Assembly: GCA_964459305.1 (NCBI GenBank)
Contig: CAYWNA010000037.1
Span: forward strand, 5,189-69,188
DNA: 64,000 nucleotides
DNA from: CAYWNA01 sp964459305
GTDB lineage: Bacteria > Planctomycetota > Planctomycetia > Pirellulales > Pirellulaceae
Direction: 5' to 3'
Part shown: positions 38,186-47,345 of the stretch, one piece after another
How positions within the stretch are numbered: the first letter of the stretch is position 1
How the letters are laid out: the number at the start of each line of letters is the position of its first letter
The notes under the pieces: generated by a model
What the model was told of the DNA's origin: nothing
Seen by the model: only the letters and a program-made list of their open reading frames with translations
The model's database searches: none
Made by a program: the position numbers and the translations under genes

Positions 38186-38405
38186 CGCGTCCCACATCGT
38201 CGGGCCGGCGCAAGTGCTTGCCACTCCTCCGTTTGGAGTGTACACTACTTCTTCGGAAGCACGTGCACTATCCTGCAGCGATCTGGAATACCAACACACT
38301 GTGCGTGCAGTAGAAATACTTCTATTCCAATATTTCCGCAATGATATTTACAGAAATGACATTTAAAAAGTGGCTTAAACTGAAGGCAACAGCCCAGGAG
38401 GAGAA

Positions 38406-38645
38406 ATGCCAAGATCTAAATCTTATGAGGAATGGGATGTATTCAAAGGTGTAGAGGCAGCTTTTATTGAGCAGTTTAGTGAGCAACCGGGAATAGAGAG
38501 AGCTTTTTGTGGCACAGGGCCCTGTATGGGGCCGTACAACAGCATAGTTGTCACAATAAAACGAAGACAGAAGCGAACCATGCTGCCAAAAGTATTCATG
38601 GGTTTTCCAGTGCTTAAAGAATATCAAAGGAAAAAGAACAAATAG
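38406..38645 (+). CDS. Small AT-rich hypothetical protein
   Basis: 79 residues with a strong ribosome site (AGGAGGAGAA directly before the ATG). Basic protein with WDVFKGVEAAFIEQFSEQPG, a central CGTGPCMGPYNSIVVTI and a Lys-rich end. No family recognised. Its base composition is clearly more AT-rich than the neighbours, and it is followed by an attC-like hairpin and then HigBA, so it is probably acquired DNA, possibly an integron-type cassette. Confidence 0.62.
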   Translation: MPRSKSYEEWDVFKGVEAAFIEQFSEQPGIERAFCGTGPCMGPYNSIVVTIKRRQKRTMLPKVFMGFPVLKEYQRKKNK

Positions 38646-38701
38646 AACAAAGGGCTGCAAGTCACGCTGCTACGCAGCGGCCATGAGCCCTGACGTTCGG
38701 C
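38642..38701 (+). other. attC-like folded recombination site (tentative)
   Basis: A 60-base element directly after the small ORF: AGGGCT (38651-38656) pairs with AGCCCT (38686-38691), with an inner hairpin CGCTGC-TAC-GCAGCG (38665-38679). It ends in CGTTCGGC, close to an attC R' box but not matching GTTRRRY, and the left box (ATAGAAC) fits the consensus poorly. No integrase in the window. Confidence 0.35.
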
Positions 38702-38772
38702 AAGCAAGGCCTGGCGTTGGCTGCTGGCAAATCTCTTGACACTATTAACGCGTTGCGTCATCATCGACTTGC

Positions 38773-39054
38773 ATGATCCAGACGTTCGGCGACAAGGAGA
38801 CAGAGCGGCTGTTCCACCGCGAGCCGGTCAAGAGGTTTCCGCCGCCAGCACGACGACTTGCGTTGCGTAAACTGCTGCTTCTCGATGCTGCGGAATCACT
38901 CGATGACCTGCGGGTTCCGCCCGGCAATCGCCTTGAGAAGCTCCGCGGTAATCGCGACGGCCAATACAGTATTCAGATCAACGATCAATGGCGAGTTTGT
39001 TTTCGCTGGGATGCTGGCGACGCCTACGAGGTGGAGATTGTTGACTATCATTGA
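38773..39054 (+). CDS. higB: HigB-type toxin (RelE superfamily)
   Basis: 93 residues, the full length of the family. Family signatures: FGDKETERLFHRE near the start, LLLLDAAESLDDLRVPPG in the middle, and NRLEKLRGNRDGQYSIQIND followed by QWRVCFRW, the compact ribonuclease fold. It would cleave mRNA on the ribosome and be neutralised by the next gene, 9 bases downstream. It lies within a variable region next to an AT-rich ORF, a common setting for mobile toxin-antitoxin pairs. Confidence 0.92.
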   Translation: MIQTFGDKETERLFHREPVKRFPPPARRLALRKLLLLDAAESLDDLRVPPGNRLEKLRGNRDGQYSIQINDQWRVCFRWDAGDAYEVEIVDYH

Positions 39055-39063
39055 GGCGCACTC

Positions 39064-39393
39064 ATGCCACGACGAAAGCCGATCCCAATCCATCCAGGTG
39101 AGATCCTTCTGGAGGAATTCCTCGTTCCGCTGGGGATCAGCCAATATCGCTTAGCGAAGAGTATCAGCGTTCCACCGCGACGAATCAATGAGATCGTTCG
39201 AGGGCAACGGTCGATAACAGCGGACACCGCCCTTCGATTGGCACGTTTCTTCCAGACAACGGAAAGATTCTGGCTCAACCTGCAGATACGTCACGATTTG
39301 GAGCTGGAAAAAAATCGACTTGGGGATCGCCTCGGTCGTGAAGTCACGACGTTGGCGGGATTCCGTTTGTCTACCTCGCGTCGTGCGACTTGA
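39064..39393 (+). CDS. higA: HigA-type antitoxin (Xre-family regulator)
   Basis: 109 residues. Classic HigA: PIHPGEILLEEFLVPLGISQ, a helix-turn-helix (YRLAKSISVPPRRINEIVRG) and the conserved RSITADTALRLARFFQTTER with FWLNLQ. It binds HigB and represses the pair's own promoter, probably in the 127 bases upstream of higB. Toxin-first order is typical for HigBA. The last ~15 residues are not family-like. Confidence 0.92.
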   Translation: MPRRKPIPIHPGEILLEEFLVPLGISQYRLAKSISVPPRRINEIVRGQRSITADTALRLARFFQTTERFWLNLQIRHDLELEKNRLGDRLGREVTTLAGFRLSTSRRAT

Positions 39394-39587
39394 ACGACTT
39401 TCAAGATCCGCTTCTGAATGCCGCGTGTCGCGGGGGTCGCTACCATCGAGACATCCCTTGGTCGTCTTTGGCAACCGTTGCGTTTTCCGTGAATCACTGC
39501 GTCGAGCAAGGACGCGGCACAACGTTCCCAGCGACGCGCGGGCCGTTGGTCCTGCGGTCAAACTAGTTCATGCGACTGCTCTGCAGC

Positions 39588-41693
39588 TCATGGGGCCAAG
39601 TCGAGGGCGTACAGTTGCGCATCGTGGAGGATGAACTCGATCTTCACCGGTCTGTCGCGCAGGGCGCTCAGAGCGGCCTTCCATTTGGCCGAATGCGTTA
39701 GCGAATCGCCGTGGATGGGTTCGCAGTCGTCGGCATCGAATCCGGGGATGGGTCTGCCGGCTTCGTCGAGCAAACGCACGCGTAGCTGGTCTGCCACGGC
39801 GGCGTTGACTGTCATCTTGTTTCCGGCCAGGATCACTGGCGGCGTGCGGAGTGTTCCGCCGTCGGTGCCGGCATCGCGGGAGACGTAGCGGTCGCGAAGC
39901 ATCTTTACCAGTCCGATCTGCCGGCCCTCCCAGCGGTCCATTTTGTGACCATGCTTGTAGCCACCGTAGTAGAGGTAGACTTCGTCACCGACTGGAAGCT
40001 GCCAATCGAGCCACGCGTGCGCGTGGTCCCAAGCGTTGGGGTCCGGACCGGGTTCGAAGAACGGCTCGATATCCCGGACCCATTGCTCGCCGTCGCGGGT
40101 CCAGGCCAGCGCGGTGTAGCCCACGCCGAACGCGCCGTTCGGTGTCTCCGGCGCGACCCAATCGTCGTGCAGCACTTTGACCAAGCCGAGCATCAACTCG
40201 CCGCGGTTCAGGTAACCCTGCATGGCATAGAACTGGGTGAAGTCTTTGTCCGCACTATCGTCGGCCGTGATGACGTACCAGGGTTTTTGCCAGTTGACCA
40301 GGTCCTTGCTCACGCTCATCATCGTCGTCCGCCGCTGGCCCTTCCAGGTTAGGCCGGTAGTGAACACGGAAACGGTTGCCTGGTAACGCTTGCGAGCGTC
40401 ATCCCAGAAGATGTTGTTGATGTCGTGGTTATGGCGGAGCACGGGGTAGGGCCGAAACATCGACCATTGGAGCCCGTCGGCGGATACCGCAATGTTCAAA
40501 CCTCCGCCCGCCCACCAAGCCAGTTTGTAGCGTTGGGTCGGGTCGGCGAAATCAGGCCCCTCGTCGATTACTGAGGAGCCGAAGTTGATCGCGCCCGGTT
40601 CCTCCAGCACGCGATGCGGTCGAATCCAGTGGATGCCGTCCTCCGATTCCATGTGGGCGAACCGCGCCGTGCCGTCTTGGTGTTTCGCCTTGTAGGTGTT
40701 GTACCAGATGCGAAACCGATTCGTGGCCGGATCGCGAATCACCGTCATGTACGGCGCCACGCAATGATCCTCCTTGCCCGTGATGATCGGGTTGGGGATC
40801 TTAGGATCGCGTGTGGGGCAGTTGACCCGGCGAGTCACGTTGCTGCTTGTCTCGATCAAATAGTCGTCAATGAACAAGTGCGGCCCCGGCTTCAACACGA
40901 TCGGCCCATCGCGCCGCATAGGCTTTTCGAGTTTCTGGTAGATGGTCGACTTGAATTCTTCGTCGCCACTGGGGATCGAGACAACCGCGGGCGAATACCC
41001 AGCGCCAACCGACTTTTTGCCCTGCGCGATCGCCTCGGCAAGTTCCCAATCCTCCTCGGCGTGCCAGAATGCCGAGGCGGGAACCACTTCGCGCGGGACT
41101 TCCTTCCATTCCCAGTAGAGACGCAGATACGAAGGGCCGCCGGATTGGAGGTACTCCACGCGCAGCGGCAGAGTCTGGCCGACGGCGACGCGGATCTTTC
41201 CCTGGCGCGGTGCGTGTGTCGCCCAGGCGTCGATGACGTACTCTTCTCCGACATACAGCCGCATACCGTTGTCGACTTCGGTGGAGAACGTCACCTCGCC
41301 GTCCATGGGGAACTGAATGCGTCCGATCCAAAGCCGGGAGTAGCCGTTGATCCCCTCAATCTCCAGGTTGATTTGCCTTTCCACGCCATGGCTCTTGATT
41401 TCGGTGACCACCCCGTGGCTCTTGATCTGTTTGTCCACGCCATGCCTACCCGACCGCCGAAGGCCCTCGTCGTCGAAGAAGACATAGGCCAATCCGGGTT
41501 TGAGTTCCTCGGATGGACGAGCGGCTATTGCCTCTGCATGAACGAACCGATGCGGTAGACATATGGCTACAGCGACCAGCAACAGCAGCAAGCGGATTCT
41601 CACATCGTGAGAAGCTGGAGCTTCTGGGAACGAGAAAACGTTGGAGCTTTCGAGCGAGGAAAGACTGGGAGCGAGGAAGCCCGAAATTCTCAT
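39588..41693 (-). CDS. Secreted PA14-domain protein with GH32/GH43-like five-bladed propeller
   Basis: 701 residues from ATG 41693 (AAAGGG upstream); a GTG at 41603 directly before the signal peptide (RLLLLLVAVAICLPHRFVHA) is an alternative, since the ~30 residues between look repeat-derived. A PA14-like sugar-binding domain at ~60-210 (GRIQFPMDGEVTFSTEVDNG, then MRLYVGEEYVIDAW) carries a small internal duplication (KSHGVVTEIKSHGVE). After ~260 the protein is propeller-like, resembling GH32/GH43: HLFIDDYLIE, RFRIWYNTYKA, FAHMESEDGIHW, INIFW/INNIFWDDARKRYQ. Exact catalytic acids cannot be fixed by eye. Probably an exported glycosidase-like protein; substrate unknown. Confidence 0.76.
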   Translation of the reverse strand: MRISGFLAPSLSSLESSNVFSFPEAPASHDVRIRLLLLLVAVAICLPHRFVHAEAIAARPSEELKPGLAYVFFDDEGLRRSGRHGVDKQIKSHGVVTEIKSHGVERQINLEIEGINGYSRLWIGRIQFPMDGEVTFSTEVDNGMRLYVGEEYVIDAWATHAPRQGKIRVAVGQTLPLRVEYLQSGGPSYLRLYWEWKEVPREVVPASAFWHAEEDWELAEAIAQGKKSVGAGYSPAVVSIPSGDEEFKSTIYQKLEKPMRRDGPIVLKPGPHLFIDDYLIETSSNVTRRVNCPTRDPKIPNPIITGKEDHCVAPYMTVIRDPATNRFRIWYNTYKAKHQDGTARFAHMESEDGIHWIRPHRVLEEPGAINFGSSVIDEGPDFADPTQRYKLAWWAGGGLNIAVSADGLQWSMFRPYPVLRHNHDINNIFWDDARKRYQATVSVFTTGLTWKGQRRTTMMSVSKDLVNWQKPWYVITADDSADKDFTQFYAMQGYLNRGELMLGLVKVLHDDWVAPETPNGAFGVGYTALAWTRDGEQWVRDIEPFFEPGPDPNAWDHAHAWLDWQLPVGDEVYLYYGGYKHGHKMDRWEGRQIGLVKMLRDRYVSRDAGTDGGTLRTPPVILAGNKMTVNAAVADQLRVRLLDEAGRPIPGFDADDCEPIHGDSLTHSAKWKAALSALRDRPVKIEFILHDAQLYALDLAP

Positions 41694-41895
41694 ACTGCTA
41701 CCCTTTACGTATTCGTGAGCCGTTAGACAAAAGGGCCACTTGGTCAACAAATCGATAACGGCTGCCGGATCTACGGCAGGTTGGTTGCTTCGAACTCGTG
41801 GGACTGATACATTCGCAATTGTACAATGAAATGAGCCTCGAATGCTCTCCTATCTAATTAGCTTACGTTCGCGGATCTTGTTGATTAGTCGCGTC

Positions 41896-43923
41896 ATGGT
41901 AGCCGTGCGTTTCGATTTCCTTCAGTGGATTCTACTCGGATGCCTGGCCTTTCAAGGCTTCGCGCATGGGGCCGACGAGGAAAAGGAGTCCTCGGCGGAT
42001 AGACTCGAAAACGCGATCGACTGTCCATCGCTTTTCTTTAGCACCTCCGGAGCGTACTGTCTCCGTATCGAACCATCGGCCATGAATCGTCCAACACCTG
42101 ATGGGCCGGCGGGCTGGAAGGCACTCGTGATCGACACGACCAACGAACGGCTCGTGTGGAGTGCAGATATTGAAGAGGCTCTGACCGGCACCGTGTCTGA
42201 CGACGGCGAGTCGTTTGCGATCCTATGCCGCGCGGCGGAGAACGATCGAGCCGATCGCGGCTCTGCGCTGACTGTTCATTGCGTTGTCCGTGCCGGAGAA
42301 CGTCGAACCAGGAGCATCAAAGGGCTGCAAGTCGCGGAGCAGGCTGAGTCCGATTCGGACCAACTGTTCCTCCTCGGTCCGCGATCAGAGGGCGAGGATG
42401 CGCGCGTGACCGTGGCGACGGGAAGCGGCTTTTCTTGGCAAATCGCAATGTCGGCCGGTGACGGCGAGGTGCGATTGGCCGACAGCGACCACCCTCTGCG
42501 CGTTTATGTGAAAGATTCGAGCGACCGCATTTTGGCGGCATCCTATGTCAGTTGGAGGCTTGGCGCCCGCACATTTGCTGAAGCGATGAAGCGCGATCCG
42601 CACCGTAATGTCGCGGTATCTCCTATCGCCGCTGCGCTCAGCATGGCAACTCTCGACGCGATTGCACTGAAGAAGGAACCGTTCGAACAGCCGAACGCCG
42701 GTGGCGGAATGAAAGTCGACCATGACGCGATGGTCACCGGCCTGCAGGACGCAGGTTTCTTCGGCGTTTGTCGGCCTGGGAAGTCATTTTCACCCGTTGC
42801 GGTTGACGGCCGGATCTACCTGCCGGCTGATCCCGGCATACCACCTGCTCCGGGCTCGGAGAGCAGAAGAGTGCGCGTTCTGGCGATCAACGGCGCCAAG
42901 GTCCTTTCGCCGACCGAATTCTGGTCCCGACAGCTCGGCTGTGAAGCGGTCCTTGCCCGCACCCTTCGCGACTACCGATCGTACGATCAAATGATTCCGT
43001 TGGCTGTTCCGGGACAGGACAACGTTAGCCGTCCTGCTGGCGGGCATGGCGCCGTACGTTGCCAGACCGTTGTCAGGCTGAACATCTCGCGCGAACCGGA
43101 CGCCGAAGCCCTGGCCGACCTGCTCAGCACGCCGGCGATTCGCGTGGATGGAAGCAGCCAGGTTCGGACGGCAGTCGACCGCATCCTGCGTGGGGCGCCT
43201 CGCGCATCGCCCAAAGCCGAGGATGTCGCCCGTGATCCTCCATCGTCCGTCTTATCGCGATTGTCGATCGACACGCGGCTTCAGGTTGCCCTCGGCTGGG
43301 TTCAGCCATTTGAACCCGACGCCACGTCAACTGCGCAGTTCAAGACTTCCTGGCATGATGGTTCGGGAAAGTCGGTGCAGATGATGTCTGGGAACATGCT
43401 GGCCGCGCGGGTTCTGGCGGGTGATGGTTGGAGAGCGGTCCGCTTGCCGTTGGAGAAGGGCCGGTATTGGTGCGTTTTTTTGATCGCCGACGACGAGCAA
43501 ACCGATCACCGACTTGGAAATCTACTTCTTTCAGAAAACGGTCTAACCTTGCTTCTGGCTGGGCAGTGGAAAGCGGAACCTGTCAGATGCGAATTGCCGA
43601 AACTCTCGAATTGGGATATAACCCACGACCTGTGCCGTGGTACAGGCGAAGGTTTGCCGAGAGCCTGGCAGGACGATTTCCGATCGCGCCTTTGTCCCGG
43701 CGATCCACTTTCGTTGTCCGCGGCTCGGCACCGAGTTGAGTTGACCCTGGATGAAACCGGAGTTTCCTTTCGCGCGAGAGACTACCTGGATTTCTCTGCC
43801 CTCGGCGGAGAACAGATTCGTTTCGATCGGCCCTTCTTCGCGGTCGTGTATGAGACTGGCACAGCGTTGCCATTGCTGCTGTTGCGGGTAGTGGATCCAA
43901 CGCAGGGAGGGCCGACCGAATGA
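41896..43923 (+). CDS. Secreted serpin-like protein
   Basis: 675 residues from ATG 41896 (an in-frame ATG 18 codons upstream is possible). Signal peptide (FLQWILLGCLAFQGFAHGAD). The C-terminal ~460 residues follow the serpin order: FAEAMKRDPHRNVAVSPIAA (~228), WVQPFEPDATSTAQFKTSW (~469), KSVQMMSGNMLAARVL (~492), RLPLEKGRYWCVFLIADD (~515), CELPKLSNWDITHDL (~564), hinge ELTLDETGVSFRA (~616), and DRPFFAVVYETGTALPLLLL (~643). The reactive-loop span from the hinge Gly to the DRPF block is ~22 residues, about normal. But the hinge lacks the small Ala/Thr residues of inhibitory serpins (GVSFRARD). It may therefore not inhibit by the usual loop insertion. A ~210-residue N-terminal part of unknown fold and an insertion in the middle are extra. 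A caspase-like protease gene lies two genes downstream. Confidence 0.75.
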   Translation: MVAVRFDFLQWILLGCLAFQGFAHGADEEKESSADRLENAIDCPSLFFSTSGAYCLRIEPSAMNRPTPDGPAGWKALVIDTTNERLVWSADIEEALTGTVSDDGESFAILCRAAENDRADRGSALTVHCVVRAGERRTRSIKGLQVAEQAESDSDQLFLLGPRSEGEDARVTVATGSGFSWQIAMSAGDGEVRLADSDHPLRVYVKDSSDRILAASYVSWRLGARTFAEAMKRDPHRNVAVSPIAAALSMATLDAIALKKEPFEQPNAGGGMKVDHDAMVTGLQDAGFFGVCRPGKSFSPVAVDGRIYLPADPGIPPAPGSESRRVRVLAINGAKVLSPTEFWSRQLGCEAVLARTLRDYRSYDQMIPLAVPGQDNVSRPAGGHGAVRCQTVVRLNISREPDAEALADLLSTPAIRVDGSSQVRTAVDRILRGAPRASPKAEDVARDPPSSVLSRLSIDTRLQVALGWVQPFEPDATSTAQFKTSWHDGSGKSVQMMSGNMLAARVLAGDGWRAVRLPLEKGRYWCVFLIADDEQTDHRLGNLLLSENGLTLLLAGQWKAEPVRCELPKLSNWDITHDLCRGTGEGLPRAWQDDFRSRLCPGDPLSLSAARHRVELTLDETGVSFRARDYLDFSALGGEQIRFDRPFFAVVYETGTALPLLLLRVVDPTQGGPTE

Positions 43924-43987
43924 ACGATCTCGACCGATCGGAACGTTGTCACTTTCACTTCTTCACGGAACTAGATTGGAGGACACT

Positions 43988-45073
43988 ATGATGAACCGAC
44001 ATCGTTACCTTGTGGGTACCATTTCCATGTTGTTGGTCGCATTGACGCTTGCTGCTTTGCCATCGATAGCGAGTGCAGACTGCGGTCAATTCCTGATCGT
44101 GACGCGCGTTCGCGTGCGCGTTAATGTCATCGTCCGGCCGCGACCGTACTATCCACCACCGCCGCCATCCATTCCGAACGTCAACATCTCTCAGAACGCG
44201 CAAATCAACCAGACTGCGAATGTTCGTCCCAGCGTGCCCCCGCCACCACCGCCTGCAATCTCCGCGTATCCCGCGCCCTCCGGTTGGCGGGATGAAGTCG
44301 AAGTCCGCGGGCGCTCGTTCAAGGAGCCGAATCAGTATGCGGTGGTTGCCTGGAATGGCAAGGAAGAGATTCTCTGGCTGAGCACGAAGCAGCAATCGAC
44401 TGCACCGGGAAAGGGAGCGGCGCTAAGCATACTGCCGCTGCCTGGGCGCCCTATTTCCGTGACACAGGGCAAAAAGAACTTGTTCAAGAACGCTAAAGCA
44501 GCGTACTACGACAAGATGGACGCCGGAATCCGGCCGCCGCTGATCGAGGCGACGATTGGCGCACACAATATCTTCGTGCTGGAAGGAACCTCGGTGGACG
44601 ACCTGCTGAGCGAGGTCAAAGACTATGTGACGAAGAAGTTTGACGACCAGGCGGAGGCTCTCATTCCCGGCGGAGCGCAAGACGTGTTGAAACGCTACAT
44701 AGCCGGCGGCTTTAAGTACTTCGCGTTCGACTTGATTAAGAGCAGCGACGAGGCTGACGTGAAAGTCCCGATCCAGTACCGATTCGAGAGCGATTGTGCC
44801 TACTATCCGCTGTACATCAGCCGATTGGGAGGCACGGGCAACACGTCCGTGGAAGCCGTTGTCTTCACAAAAGGCGGACTGGCGCAATCGAAAGCAGGCA
44901 GTTTGCCCTTCGACGACTTTGGTGCTTCCAGAAGCGTGCCTTTCTCGCAGGCGGAGCTTTCAACGTTGGATGCCGACCTGGGGCAGTTCTTCGGGAGCGA
45001 TGGCTGCCGCGGTCGAATGTGGACCGTCGAAGGGAAAATGGATGGATTCAAAGGTGATATCATGGCGAGATAG
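43988..45073 (+). CDS. Secreted DUF2330-like protein
   Basis: 361 residues; ATG 43988 has GGAGGA 5 bases upstream. Signal peptide (ISMLLVALTLAALPSIASAD), then a Pro-rich linker and an NVNISQNAQINQTANV stretch. The main domain (~95-350) resembles DUF2330: RSFKEPNQYAVVAWNGKEEI followed by LWLSTKQQS, SILPLPGRPISVTQG, a VKVPIQYRFESDCAYYPLYI strand and FTKGG. DUF2330 proteins are of unknown function. Likely extracytoplasmic. It lies between the serpin-like gene (64 bases) and the caspase-like gene (220 bases) on the same strand. Confidence in the family name is moderate. Confidence 0.65.
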   Translation: MMNRHRYLVGTISMLLVALTLAALPSIASADCGQFLIVTRVRVRVNVIVRPRPYYPPPPPSIPNVNISQNAQINQTANVRPSVPPPPPPAISAYPAPSGWRDEVEVRGRSFKEPNQYAVVAWNGKEEILWLSTKQQSTAPGKGAALSILPLPGRPISVTQGKKNLFKNAKAAYYDKMDAGIRPPLIEATIGAHNIFVLEGTSVDDLLSEVKDYVTKKFDDQAEALIPGGAQDVLKRYIAGGFKYFAFDLIKSSDEADVKVPIQYRFESDCAYYPLYISRLGGTGNTSVEAVVFTKGGLAQSKAGSLPFDDFGASRSVPFSQAELSTLDADLGQFFGSDGCRGRMWTVEGKMDGFKGDIMAR

Positions 45074-45114
45074 GGCTGTTCCAGTCCATCTCTCGCTGTC
45101 TTGTTGCCCAAGTA

Positions 45115-45167
45115 CACGCGGAATCACGGGGTAGCCGGAGATCGGCAGCACACCGTGATTCCGTGTG
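45115..45167 (+). terminator. Hairpin downstream of the DUF2330-like gene
   Basis: CACGCGGAATCACGG (45115-45129) pairs with CCGTGATTCCGTGTG (45153-45167), 14 of 15 positions. No T-run follows, so it may be an attenuating or RNA-stabilising hairpin rather than a true terminator. Confidence 0.45.
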
Positions 45168-45293
45168 GTGGTCGACTGTTTTGATCCGGTCAGCCTCGCC
45201 GATCGGTTGCCAACCTCGCCGTGGATCTTCGTCGAGAGCCCCGGCGGAGGGCGAATCATGTACTGTCTTTCCTGAGGAGGGAGATCTAAGGCC

Positions 45294-46580
45294 ATGTATT
45301 CCTATCGTCGCAGTCTGGCAGTGTACTGGTTGGCATCGATCGCGTTGTGCATATCGCTTGCACCCGGGGCGTTTGCCGATGACGCCCGCAGACTTCACAT
45401 CATCATCGCGGCCGACACGAAGACCCCCGATGTCAAATGGGGAGCGAACTTCGACGGATACCGGATGTATCAGTACTTCTTGTACGCCGTGCCCTATGCC
45501 CGCCGCGGGGACATCGATGTGCTGCACGGGAATGTGCTGAGCGAGAACAACCTCCTCCAGGCAATTCGTAACCGAGATATCGCAAACAACGATGCTCTTC
45601 TGGTTTACTATTGCGGCCATGGAGCTTTCTACGGCCACCAACACGCCTTGGATTTGCCCAGCGGAGACAGACTACGGCGATCCGTAGTGCTCGACACGAT
45701 GAAGCAGAAGGGCGCTCGACTCAACGTACTGCTGACCGATAGCTGTGCAAACGAACAGGAGGGGGCTTTGGCCAAGGCCGCGGGAGCGCCGGACATGAAC
45801 CCACCTTATCTCGCCCGAAACGTCTGTCGCTACCTGTTCTTTCGCAGTGCGGGATTGGTCGACATCAATTCGGCCTCCCGCGGGGAAACGGCTTTCAGTA
45901 ACAAGGCACCAAGAAACGAAGACGGCTCGCGCCCCCAGTATGGCGATATGACCGCGCACGGGGGACTTTTCACTAGCGAGTTGGTCAAGGTGTTCACGAT
46001 GGACGACGAATCACTGCGCGAGCAGGCAAAATACCTAGGATTCAGCACCTCTGATTCTAAGATTACCTGGGATCTCGCATCAGGCGTGCTCAAACGCGGG
46101 ACCGATGAGGCGTTCAAAATGCTGAAGAGTAATCTGCAGTACCGGGGGCTTCCGATCGCTCAGAAGCATCAAATGCCGGCAGTCTTTTCGGTGGCTTCCA
46201 TCAGAGGCGATGCCCTGTCGAGCAAAATAGACTACCGCGTCGGCATTCGATACCAGCAGGGAAATGGTGGGGCTCGCATCACTACTGTCTATCGGGACAC
46301 GAACGCGGAGTGGGTGGGGTTGCGGCCTGGCGATACCATCGTTGGGTTTCAGCCTTTGGAGAGCGCGTTTTGGCAGGCCTTTGGCTACTTCGCGAATCGC
46401 GATCGAGGAAGAATCCGAATCTCATCGATCAACGACATGACCAACGCCATGTGGCGGGATCTGGAACAGGCACCGGGTCTGCAATCGGCCGTAGGTCCAG
46501 GGATGTGGAAGCTAAGGGTACGGCGAGGAGGCAGCGAGGAGACCCTCACGATCTACGTTCCTTGGCCGACTCACCGATGA
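45294..46580 (+). CDS. Secreted caspase-like (C14/metacaspase) protease with PDZ-like tail
   Basis: 428 residues. Signal peptide (LASIALCISLAPGAFAD). Peptidase C14 fold at ~30-270: catalytic His in LLVYYCGHGAFYGH (~110), catalytic Cys in LNVLLTDSCANEQ (~150), and a DIDVLHGNVLSENNLLQAIR segment. A PDZ-like region (~315-360: ARITTVYRDTNAEWVGLRPG then DTIVGF) probably positions substrate. Such enzymes usually cleave after Lys/Arg or Asp; specificity cannot be read here. An AAGG lies before the ATG and GGAGGG further upstream. Downstream of a serpin-like gene and a DUF2330-like gene on the same strand, so a protease with a possible inhibitor-like partner. Confidence 0.85.
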   Translation: MYSYRRSLAVYWLASIALCISLAPGAFADDARRLHIIIAADTKTPDVKWGANFDGYRMYQYFLYAVPYARRGDIDVLHGNVLSENNLLQAIRNRDIANNDALLVYYCGHGAFYGHQHALDLPSGDRLRRSVVLDTMKQKGARLNVLLTDSCANEQEGALAKAAGAPDMNPPYLARNVCRYLFFRSAGLVDINSASRGETAFSNKAPRNEDGSRPQYGDMTAHGGLFTSELVKVFTMDDESLREQAKYLGFSTSDSKITWDLASGVLKRGTDEAFKMLKSNLQYRGLPIAQKHQMPAVFSVASIRGDALSSKIDYRVGIRYQQGNGGARITTVYRDTNAEWVGLRPGDTIVGFQPLESAFWQAFGYFANRDRGRIRISSINDMTNAMWRDLEQAPGLQSAVGPGMWKLRVRRGGSEETLTIYVPWPTHR

Positions 46581-46617
46581 GTTGCCCCGCGGCCGGTGAG
46601 GAACAGCACATTTGCTC

Positions 46618-46946
46618 GTTTGACCCGCGGACAAGTCTGACCTGTAGCCGAACTCGCCAGAGTTTGCCCTAGCGTTGCAGAAAGACTGGCGAGCGGGGGA
46701 CGTTAGTCCCCTGATTTTCAACGGTGAAGTGATCGTCATGGAGTAGTACCCTGACTTCACGTTTCGTGAAGTCTAGCAACGTACGACAATAGTCCGTTTT
46801 GCGCAACAAATCAGGGGACTAACGTCCCCCGCTCGCCCTCAGGAAATGCAACTGCAGGGTTTGGTCTTTCCCTACGCTGGCCAAAGTCTGGCGACTTCGG
46901 CTACATACGAGAAAAAAGGTCAATCCTGGCCGCGGACGGTATAGCC
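46618..46946. repeat. TGTAGCCGAA-family palindrome interrupted by a second palindrome, copy 2
   Basis: Outer copy: 46643-46666 pairs with 46879-46905; its flanks (CCGCGGACAAGTCTGA, TCAATC-TGGCCGCGG) match the 28.1 kb copy. Inserted between the arms is a different element with perfect 29-base arms, 46689-46717 and 46808-46836 (GCGAGCGGGGGACGTTAGTC), whose loop holds another hairpin GACTTCACGTTTCGTGAAGTC minus its last base, 46753-46773. This is a repeat inserted in a repeat. Confidence 0.85.
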
Positions 46947-47345
46947 GAGTTATTTTCGACTGGGAGTGGCCCGTTCAGTCCTGCCCAACGAAATTCCGAG
47001 TGCGGAATGCCGCGGGATTGCAGGGCCTCGTCGCGTCCGCGTTCACATCCCGGCTGCTGCGGCTTGGCTTGCGGGGCCGAGCTACCGGTGACATGCGCAA
47101 AGTCGTCATCCGGCTGAACGGTCTGGAACCTGCGACGACTGCCGCTCCCTCAGGGCCAGACGGATAGCCGCTCTCTTCAGCGGCTGATATCGAAGATCCA
47201 AACGACGTACGAACGTGGCTGGACAACGTCTATTCAGGTTAGGCCGCGCCAGAATCATCGCGTCGCCCTCAAGCTTTGTCTCACTGAATGACGAAGTCTC
47301 ATGAGAGGGAGTGACTCATCCTTCGCAGCGACAAGGTTTTCGGAT
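46947..47345. other. Intergenic stretch before the porin gene
   Basis: One plus frame is open for about 70 codons to 47167 (VVIRLNGLEPATTAAPSGPD), without a start or a recognisable family; it may be a gene remnant. The porin promoter presumably lies after it. No confident site. Confidence 0.35.

Larger units (their letters stand above)
37624..38405. other. Repeat-rich intergenic stretch
   Basis: No gene seen. It holds a GTAACCCGAAGCGTAAGCGA-type piece (about 37675-37700), the nested palindrome at 37779-37938 and the inverted repeat at 38057-38185. From about 38330 base composition becomes AT-rich, leading into a small ORF. Confidence 0.6.

Noticed and set aside
37624..39400. Insertion sequence with transposase
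   Set aside because: Inverted repeats are present, but no transposase-like reading frame lies between any of them.
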